Part shown: positions 4,469 through 9,328 of the stretch, in pieces | Layout: every line of letters begins with the position of its first letter | How positions within the stretch are numbered: position 1 is the stretch's first letter | Origin: CAZUZD01 sp964624465 | GTDB taxonomy: Bacteria > Planctomycetota > Planctomycetia > Isosphaerales > Isosphaeraceae | Reading direction: 5' to 3' | Length of the DNA stretch: 9,328 nucleotides | NCBI GenBank assembly: GCA_964624465.1 | Contig: CAZUZD010000252.1 | Span: 1 to 9,328 of the forward strand | Program-made: the position numbers and the translations under genes | Notes under the pieces: model-generated | The model's database searches: none | Told to the model about the DNA's origin: nothing | What the model saw: only the letters and a program-made list of their open reading frames with translations

Positions 4469-7291
4469 ATGTCGATCACGTCCCCTGCGCCCGCGCCTGG
4501 CCCGGCCGGGATCGTCGCGCCGCCGGTGGTCACCGTGCGCGGGGTCTCGCACCGCTACGGCAAGGCCATCGCCCTCGATGGCCTCGACCTGGAGATCCCC
4601 GCCGGCGTGATGGTCGGCCTGGTCGGGCCCGACGGCGTCGGCAAGTCGACCTTGATGGGCCTGATCGCCGGCTCCAAGCGGCTGCAATCCGGGTCGGTGC
4701 AGGTCCTGGGCGGCGACATCGCCAGCCGAGAGCACCGCGAACAGGTCTGCCCCCGGATCGCGTTCATGCCGCAGGGGCTGGGCAAGAACCTGTACTTCGA
4801 GCTCAGCGTCACCGAGAACATCGACTTCTTCGCCCGCCTCTTCGGCGTCCCCGACGCCGAGCGCCCCGGGCGGATCCAGGCCCTGCTCGACGCCACCGGC
4901 CTGGGCCCGTTCCCCGACCGGCCCGCCGGGAAACTCTCCGGCGGCATGAAGCAGAAGGTCGGCCTCTGCGGCGCCCTGATCCACGACCCGGACCTGCTGA
5001 TCCTCGACGAGCCGACCACCGGCGTCGACCCGCTCTCGCGGCAGCAGTTCTGGGCACTCGTCGATGACATCCGCGCCCAGCGGCCCGGCATGAGCGTGCT
5101 GGTGTCGACGGCCTACATGGACGAGGCGCAGCGGTTCGACTGGACGATCGCGATGAACGCCGGCCAGGTCATCGCCACCGGCACGCCGCAGGACCTCATG
5201 GCCCGCACCGGGACGAACAACCTCGAGGACGCGTTCGTCGCGCTCTTGCCCAACGCCCCGCCCGGCGGTCGCCCGGTCCTGGAGATCCCGCCCCGGGTCG
5301 ACCCTGGCGGGACGCCGGCGATCGAGGCGACCGACCTGACCAAGCGCTACGGCAACTTCACGGCCGTCAACCGCGTGAGCTTCCAGATCGGCCGGGGCGA
5401 GATCTTCGGGTTCCTGGGGTCGAACGGCTGCGGCAAGTCGACGACCATGAAGATGCTCACCGGCCTCCAGCCGGCCACCGAGGGCACCGCGAAGCTCTTC
5501 GGCAAGCCGGTCGACGCCGACGACCTGGCCACCCGCAACCGGGTCGGCTACATGTCGCAGGCGTACTCCCTCTACGGCGAGCTGTCGGCCCGGCAGAACC
5601 TCGACCTGCACGCGCGGATCTACCACCTCGACCCGGCGAAGGCCCGCGAGCGGATCGATTACCTGGTCGACCGCTTCGGGCTGAGTGCGCACCTCGACGG
5701 GCCCTCCGATGCGCTGCCGCTGGGCCTGAAGCAGCGGCTCTCGCTGGCGGTGGCCGTGCTGCACGGGCCCGAGATGCTCCTGCTCGATGAGCCGACCTCG
5801 GGCGTCGACCCGGTGGCGCGCGACGAGTTCTGGGAGCTGCTGGTCGAGCTGTCGCGGAAGCAGGGGGTGACGATCTTCGTCTCGACCCACTTCATGAACG
5901 AGGCGCTGCGGTGTGACCGGATCTCCCTGATGCACGCCGGCACCGTGCTCGCCTGCGGCACGCCGACCGAGCTGATGCAGAGCCGCGACACGACCGACCT
6001 GGAGACGGCCTTCATCGGCTACATCGCCGACGCCGAGGCCGCCCGCCAGCAGGCCAGCGGCGATCACTCGAAAGCCCAGGCCCCGCCGCCGCGCACCGCG
6101 GCCGATGCGCAGGTGGTGACGGCCGGGGCGCCGGCGCCGTCGGCCTCGCACGCGGCGCCGTCGAGCTTCAGCCCCGGCCGGCTGCTGGCGTACAGCCGCC
6201 GCGAGGGGCGCGAGATCGTCCGCGACCCGGTGCGGTTGCTGTTCGCCTTCGTCGGCTCGGCGCTGATGATGTTCGCCTTCGGGTTCGGGATCACCACCGA
6301 CGTCGAGAACATCCGGTTCGCCGCGCTCGACCTCGACCAGACCCCCGAGAGCCGCGCCTATCTGGCGGCCTTCGAGGGCTCGCGCTACTTCATCTACCGG
6401 CCGCCCTCGCAGACGCAGGACGCGCTGATGGCACGCATGCAGTCGCACGAGGTCGAGGTCGCCCTGGAGATCTCCCCCGGGTTCGGGCGGAACCTCAAGC
6501 GCCGGAACGTCGCCGAGGTCACCGCCTGGGTCGATGGCGCCGCCACGAACCGCGCCGAGAGCCTGAACCAGTACGTGGCCGCGCTCACCAACACGTTCCT
6601 CCAGGAGCAGGCCGACATGGCCCAGGGCGTGATCGCCCCGAAGGCCCGCGCCGTGGTGCAGACCCGCTACGTCTACAACCCGACCTTCGAGAGCATCTAC
6701 GCCATGGTGCCGAGCGTGCCGGCGATGCTCCTGGTGCTGATCCCGGCGATCCTGATGGCGGTGAGCGTGGTCCGCGAGAAGGAGCTCGGGCAGATCATCA
6801 ACTTCTACGTCACGCCCACCAGCCGGGTCGAGTTCCTGGTCGGCAAGCAGCTGCCGTACATCGTCATCGGCATGATCAACTTCGCCGTGCTCACGATGAT
6901 GGCCGTGGTCGTCTTCGGCGTGCCGCTGAAGGGCAGCGGCCTGATGCTCGCCTTCTGCGCCCTGCTGTACGTGACGGCCACCACGGCGCTCGGGATGCTG
7001 ATCGCGACGTTCACGTCGAGCCAGGTGGCCGCCGTGTTCATGACGGCCGTGCTCACGATCCTGCCGACGACGCAGTTCTCGGGCATGCTCCAGCCGGTCT
7101 CGACCCTCGACGGCGGGGCCCGGATCGTCGGCACGCTCTGGCCGACGACCTACTACATGCACGCCAGCGTCGGGGCCTTCACCAAGGGCCTGGGCGCCGC
7201 CGACCTGGTGGTCGACGCGCTGGTGCTGGCGCTGTTCATCCCCGTCCTCATCGGCCTGAGCGCCGCCGGCCTGCCCCGGCAGGAGGTCTAG
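4469..7291 (+). CDS. rbbA: RbbA-type ABC transporter: two fused ATPase domains plus ABC-2 permease domain
   Basis: The 940-residue product matches E. coli RbbA (about 911 residues) along its length. NBD1 (about 20-260) has Walker A GPDGVGKS (53-60), Q102, signature LSGGM (156-160) and Walker B LLILDEP (176-182), but Ala215 replaces the switch histidine (STAYM). NBD2 (about 284-520) has Walker A GSNGCGKS (317-324), Q364, Walker B LLLDEP (437-442) and His474, but its signature is LPLGL (416-420). An Ala/Pro/Ser linker (about 525-567) leads to an ABC-2 membrane domain: a helix near 588-606, a large periplasmic part to about 740, then about five helices to 934, with VVREKELGQIINFYVTPTSR at 767-786. 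E. coli RbbA was reported as a ribosome-associated ATPase, while its domains and neighbours indicate an exporter; the substrate is unknown. AGAGG (4456-4460) lies 8 nt before the ATG. The gene is the second in the operon and is followed 2 nt later by the partner permease. Confidence 0.94.
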   Translation: MSITSPAPAPGPAGIVAPPVVTVRGVSHRYGKAIALDGLDLEIPAGVMVGLVGPDGVGKSTLMGLIAGSKRLQSGSVQVLGGDIASREHREQVCPRIAFMPQGLGKNLYFELSVTENIDFFARLFGVPDAERPGRIQALLDATGLGPFPDRPAGKLSGGMKQKVGLCGALIHDPDLLILDEPTTGVDPLSRQQFWALVDDIRAQRPGMSVLVSTAYMDEAQRFDWTIAMNAGQVIATGTPQDLMARTGTNNLEDAFVALLPNAPPGGRPVLEIPPRVDPGGTPAIEATDLTKRYGNFTAVNRVSFQIGRGEIFGFLGSNGCGKSTTMKMLTGLQPATEGTAKLFGKPVDADDLATRNRVGYMSQAYSLYGELSARQNLDLHARIYHLDPAKARERIDYLVDRFGLSAHLDGPSDALPLGLKQRLSLAVAVLHGPEMLLLDEPTSGVDPVARDEFWELLVELSRKQGVTIFVSTHFMNEALRCDRISLMHAGTVLACGTPTELMQSRDTTDLETAFIGYIADAEAARQQASGDHSKAQAPPPRTAADAQVVTAGAPAPSASHAAPSSFSPGRLLAYSRREGREIVRDPVRLLFAFVGSALMMFAFGFGITTDVENIRFAALDLDQTPESRAYLAAFEGSRYFIYRPPSQTQDALMARMQSHEVEVALEISPGFGRNLKRRNVAEVTAWVDGAATNRAESLNQYVAALTNTFLQEQADMAQGVIAPKARAVVQTRYVYNPTFESIYAMVPSVPAMLLVLIPAILMAVSVVREKELGQIINFYVTPTSRVEFLVGKQLPYIVIGMINFAVLTMMAVVVFGVPLKGSGLMLAFCALLYVTATTALGMLIATFTSSQVAAVFMTAVLTILPTTQFSGMLQPVSTLDGGARIVGTLWPTTYYMHASVGAFTKGLGAADLVVDALVLALFIPVLIGLSAAGLPRQEV
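7281..7286 (+). promoter_or_regulatory. ribosome binding site of the second permease, inside the end of rbbA
   Basis: A full-consensus AGGAGG lies within the last codons of rbbA, 7 nt before the ATG at 7294. The rbbA stop (7289-7291) falls between this site and the start codon, so the two genes are almost certainly translationally coupled, which suits subunits of one complex. Confidence 0.8.
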
Positions 7292-7293
7292 CG

Positions 7294-8418
7294 ATGGCAC
7301 GCCTGGGCAACATCTTCTGGCTGGGTGTCAAGGAGCTGCGGAGCCTGGCCAGCGACCCGGTGATGGTCGTCTTCATCATCTACGCCTTCACGTTCTCGAT
7401 CATCTCGCAGGCCAAGGGGATCAAGTCGGAGGTCAACAACGCCAGCCTGGCGATCATCGACGAGGACCGATCGGCGCTCTCGCAGGCGGTCGTCGACGCC
7501 TTCTACCCGCCGCGGTTCCAGACCCCGGTGCGGATCGAGCCCGGCGCGGCGCTGACGGACATGGACCGCGGCCGGTTCATGTTCATCATCGCGATCCCCC
7601 CGCAGTTCGAGGCGCAGCTGCGCCGCGGCCGCACCGCCGACGTGCAGGTGAACGTCGATGCCACCGCCATGCAGCAGGCCGGCGTGGGCGCCGGCTACAT
7701 CCAGAACATCCTCAACGACCGCGTGCACGCCTTCCTGAGCCGCAGCGACGCCCGCGCCGAGGTGCCGCTGCGGGTCGTGATCCGCAAGGCGTTCAACCCC
7801 AACGGCGACAGCGCCTGGTTCGGGTCGATCGTGGCGCTGATCAACCAGATCACCGTGCTGACCGTCGTGCTCACCGGCGCGGCGCTGATCCGCGAGCGCG
7901 AGCACGGCACGATCGAGCACCTGCTCACGCTGCCGCTGACGCCGTTCGAGATCGCCGTGGCCAAGGTCTGGGCCAATGCGCTGGTCATCCTGCTGACGGT
8001 GACGCTCTCGCTGCTGGTCGTCATCCGCGCCATCCTGGGCGTGCCGCTGGCCGGATCGCCGGCGCTGTTCCTCTCGGGCGTGGCCCTGTACCTGTTCTTC
8101 GCCACCGCGCTGGGGCTGTTCCTCGGCACCGTGGCGCGGTCGATGGCGCAGTTCGCGCTGCTGATCATCCTGGTTGTGATCGTGCTCCAGTTGCTCTCCG
8201 GCGGCAGCACGCCGGTCGAGAGCCAGCCGGAGTGGATGCAGACCCTGACGCTGTTCCTGCCGTCGCGGCACTTCGTGAGCTTCTCGCAGGCGATCGTCTT
8301 CCGCGGCGCCGGCTTCGCGATCGTCTGGCCCCAGTTCCTCGCCGTCGGCGTCATCGGCCTGGCCTTCTTCGCCTTCAGCCTGGCGCAGTTCCGCAAGTCG
8401 GTCGCCGTCGCCAAGTAG
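7294..8418 (+). CDS. yhhJ: ABC-2 type permease, partner of RbbA
   Basis: The 374-residue inner-membrane protein is the second permease half of the exporter. It has a first helix at about 22-40, a large periplasmic region at about 45-172 (with QVNVDATAMQQAG at 118-130 and AFNPNGDSAWF at 166-176), and then about five helices (roughly 176-198, 224-250, 255-280, 285-302, 345-366). The cytoplasmic coupling loop carries ALIREREHGTIEHLL (197-211) followed by PLTPFEIAVAK, the conserved ABC-2 motif, and LSGGSTP (301-307) is also a family mark. Length and motifs agree closely with E. coli YhhJ; YbhS/YbhR are more distant relatives. It has no ATPase domain and must work with the fused protein upstream. 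It is the last gene of the operon, and a BIME-like repeat begins 18 nt after its stop. Confidence 0.92.
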   Translation: MARLGNIFWLGVKELRSLASDPVMVVFIIYAFTFSIISQAKGIKSEVNNASLAIIDEDRSALSQAVVDAFYPPRFQTPVRIEPGAALTDMDRGRFMFIIAIPPQFEAQLRRGRTADVQVNVDATAMQQAGVGAGYIQNILNDRVHAFLSRSDARAEVPLRVVIRKAFNPNGDSAWFGSIVALINQITVLTVVLTGAALIREREHGTIEHLLTLPLTPFEIAVAKVWANALVILLTVTLSLLVVIRAILGVPLAGSPALFLSGVALYLFFATALGLFLGTVARSMAQFALLIILVVIVLQLLSGGSTPVESQPEWMQTLTLFLPSRHFVSFSQAIVFRGAGFAIVWPQFLAVGVIGLAFFAFSLAQFRKSVAVAK

Positions 8419-8436
8419 CCGGGCCGCATTGCTCTC

Positions 8437-8564
8437 GTAGGGCGGATCAGCGCAGCGTCATCCGCCGGGCCGGGGCGGTGGCGGTGCGTTTGACCCGACC
8501 CGAGGGTCGAATCGAGGGCCTCCCCTCCGTGCCCGGCGGATGACGCTGCGCTGATCCGCCCTAC
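8437..8564. repeat. BIME-like repeat element, copy 2
   Basis: The left REP (8437-8466) is identical over 30 nt to 1933-1962. The right REP (8535-8564) is its exact 30-nt reverse complement. The spacer (8467-8534) is 68 nt, the same as in copy 1. The spacer ends match copy 1 (GGGCCGGG then CGGTGGC on the left, CCCCTCCG on the right), but the centre differs. In that centre TTTGACCC (8489-8496) pairs with GGGTCGAA (8504-8511), one G-T wobble included, so a hairpin is kept although the bases changed. The element lies between the convergent permease and secreted-protein genes and may serve as their shared 3' signal. Confidence 0.87.
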
Positions 8565-8568
8565 GACT

Positions 8569-8591
8569 GCGGACGCTGCGCCCATCCGCCC
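8569..8591. repeat. degenerate third REP unit of locus 2
   Basis: The sequence GCGGACGCTGCG then CCCATCCGCCC resembles the inverted REP with three bases missing in the left arm and the final CTAC replaced. It starts 4 nt after the intact element and is in the same orientation as its right unit, as in locus 1. It lies 9 nt from the stop codon of the convergent gene at 8601. Confidence 0.5.
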
Positions 8592-8600
8592 GGCATTTCA

Positions 8601-9104
8601 TCACTTGCTGGCGCGGGTGAGGACGAAGGTGTGGGCGCCGGTGGGCTTGCCGGCGGCGTGGCCGGTCCACTTCGCGACGACGGAGCCGTCGGGCTTGAGG
8701 GTGATCGTGCCCTCGTGCATGTGGGGGTCGCGGGCGGGGTCGAAGTTGGTGCCGCCGTCGAAGGCGAGCACGAGCGAGTCGGCGGTGGAGGCGTCGCGGT
8801 CGAGCTTGAGGCGGGGCTGGTTGCCGCCGGCGCAGTAGTGGGTGAGGCGGAGGTCGTCGCCGTCGAGGTGGTAGACGGTCATCATCTCGTGGTCGGTGCC
8901 GGCGAACAGGGTCTCGACCACGGCGGTGCCGGCGGCGGTGAGCCGGTACGTGACCCGCTGCGGGGCGCCCGGGGCGGCGTCGACCGCGGCGTCCCAGGTG
9001 CCGGCCAGGCCCTTGAGCCGGTCGAAGGCGGCCCTGGCGCTGACCGGGCCCTCGTCGGCGGCCGTCAGTCCGAGCAGGCAGGCGAGCAGGGTGGCGGTGA
9101 GCAT
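8601..9104 (-). CDS. small secreted protein of unknown function
   Basis: The 167-residue product has an N-terminal signal peptide (LTATLLACLLGLTAA, cleavage about residue 16) and a mature domain of about 150 residues. It begins AAFDRLKGLAGTWDAAVD (25-42), continues with alternating strands such as RVTYRLTAAGTAVVETLFAG (50-69) and MMTVYHLDGDDLRLTHYCAG (74-93), and ends near GAHTFVLTRA. The LxGLAGTW opening and regular strands suggest a small lipocalin-like or DUF1579-like beta-barrel, which is inference; I do not recognise a named family. Histidines and a cysteine cluster at 72-91 (DHE, YH, THYC) and 128-130 (HMH), so ligand or metal binding is possible. GGAG (9116-9113) lies 8 nt before the ATG at 9104. 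The gene is convergent with the transporter operon and separated from it by the second repeat element. Confidence 0.8.
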   Translation of the reverse strand: MLTATLLACLLGLTAADEGPVSARAAFDRLKGLAGTWDAAVDAAPGAPQRVTYRLTAAGTAVVETLFAGTDHEMMTVYHLDGDDLRLTHYCAGGNQPRLKLDRDASTADSLVLAFDGGTNFDPARDPHMHEGTITLKPDGSVVAKWTGHAAGKPTGAHTFVLTRASK

Positions 9105-9160
9105 CGGCGGGGCTCCGTCCGGGATCGCGTGGGGAAGCGTCGAATCGGGGGAACGCGAAC

Positions 9161-9202
9161 GGTCCAGCGGGCCGGGACACGTCGGACCCGGCCCGCTGGA
9201 CC
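9161..9202 (-). terminator. perfect 16-bp hairpin, probable terminator
   Basis: Arms 9161-9176 and 9187-9202 (GGTCCAGCGGGCCGGG and its exact complement) enclose a 10-nt loop. On the minus strand the stem is followed by GTTCGCGTTCCCC, which is a poor T-run. It sits 5 nt after a minus-strand TGA (9209-9207) and 57 nt before the start of the secreted-protein gene at 9104, so it most likely ends transcription of the gene entering from the right edge. Confidence 0.55.
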
Positions 9203-9206
9203 ATCG

Positions 9207-9328
9207 TCAGGGCGCCGGCACGTCGGGGCGTGACCCGATCCGGGCAGCGAGATCGGGCCGGGGGTGGGCAGGGGGCCCTCGATCATGACCCCGTTGCGCT
9301 CGATCTTGCCGTTGACGCCGCGGCTGGT
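9207..9328 (-). CDS. possible 3' end of a gene entering from the right edge (partial, frame unclear)
   Basis: From the window edge, the minus-strand frame beginning at 9328 reads SRGVNGKIERNGVMIEGPLP and then TPGPISLP with G or C at almost every third position, as expected of a real gene here. After about 9242 its third positions become mixed and it has no stop for a long way. The neighbouring frame there reads RIGSRPDVPAP with good codon use and stops at TGA 9209-9207, directly before the hairpin terminator. Either the reading frame is shifted near 9240-9250 (mutation or sequencing error), or one of the two segments is not coding. The NGV...GPI pattern loosely recalls the end of DUF1080-type secreted domains, but this is too short to assign. 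Confidence 0.3.
   Translation of the reverse strand, partial: QPRRQRQDRAQRGHDRGPPAHPRPDLAARIGSRPDVPAP

Noticed and set aside
2073..4610. Long plus-strand open frame overlapping the SMP-30-like gene and the adaptor gene
   Set aside because: It spans two real genes in another frame and through the divergent promoter region; no family features.
4283..7300. 1005-codon minus-strand open frame across rbbA
   Set aside because: Composition is His/Gly/Asp/Arg-rich with no recognisable motif, and the plus strand here encodes a full-length RbbA with every ABC motif.
7288..8271. Minus-strand frame opposite the permease, rich in Gln, Arg and His
   Set aside because: Antisense shadow of hydrophobic codons in the YhhJ-like gene; no start signal or domain.

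Overview
The window is about 9.3 kb of very GC-rich DNA (roughly 70% by eye), with almost every codon ending in G or C. Its style suggests a bacterium of the Planctomycetota, perhaps an Isosphaera-like lineage. The reasons are a Cys/Lys/Pro/Ala-rich small secreted protein, an SMP-30-type periplasmic sugar-lactonase-like protein, a small secreted orphan protein, and promoters of the TTGACC-N17-TAGCGT kind. This placement is inference; there is no rRNA or other marker gene here. No tRNA, rRNA, CRISPR array, transposase or phage gene was seen.

Layout from left to right. (1) At 1-75 (-) there may be the 5' end of a gene leaving the window. (2) 304-735 (+) encodes a small secreted Cys/Pro/Ala-rich protein, followed by a strong hairpin terminator at 808-851. 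(3) 928-1902 (+) is a SAM-dependent methyltransferase with an N-terminal zinc ribbon, possibly read from a leaderless transcript. (4) 1933-2132 is a REP/BIME-type repeat cluster lying between two convergent genes. (5) 2145-3086 (-) is a secreted SMP-30/gluconolactonase-like beta-propeller with a good promoter. (6) 3292-8418 (+) is a tight three-gene operon: a HlyD-type membrane fusion protein (YhiI-like), a fused ABC-ABC-permease protein (RbbA), and a second ABC-2 permease (YhhJ-like). (7) 8437-8591 is a second copy of the same repeat element, again between convergent genes. (8) 8601-9104 (-) is a small secreted protein of unknown function. (9) At 9161-9328 there is a 16-bp perfect hairpin and probably the 3' end of another minus-strand gene cut by the window edge.

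The functional core is the transporter operon. It has the gene order and domain content of E. coli yhiI-rbbA-yhhJ: one subunit carrying two ATPase domains and six membrane segments, a partner permease, and a periplasmic adaptor. The two ATPase halves are not equal. One composite ATP site keeps all key residues and the other has lost its signature motif and its switch histidine. A promoter candidate ahead of the operon has a perfect 7-bp dyad centred on its -10 box, so a repressor or activator may control it.

The least ordinary feature is the repeat family. Two 128-129-bp elements each consist of a GTAG-headed 30-31-nt hairpin, a 68-nt spacer with its own hairpin, and the inverted hairpin. Each carries an additional third copy on its right side. 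This is the architecture of BIMEs mobilised by RAYT (REP-associated Y1 transposases), although no RAYT gene lies in the window. Gene-free stretches are all shorter than 300 bases; apart from the sites listed, 76-303 holds only a weak 6-bp hairpin (235-252) and a lone -10-like TATGCT (199-204).
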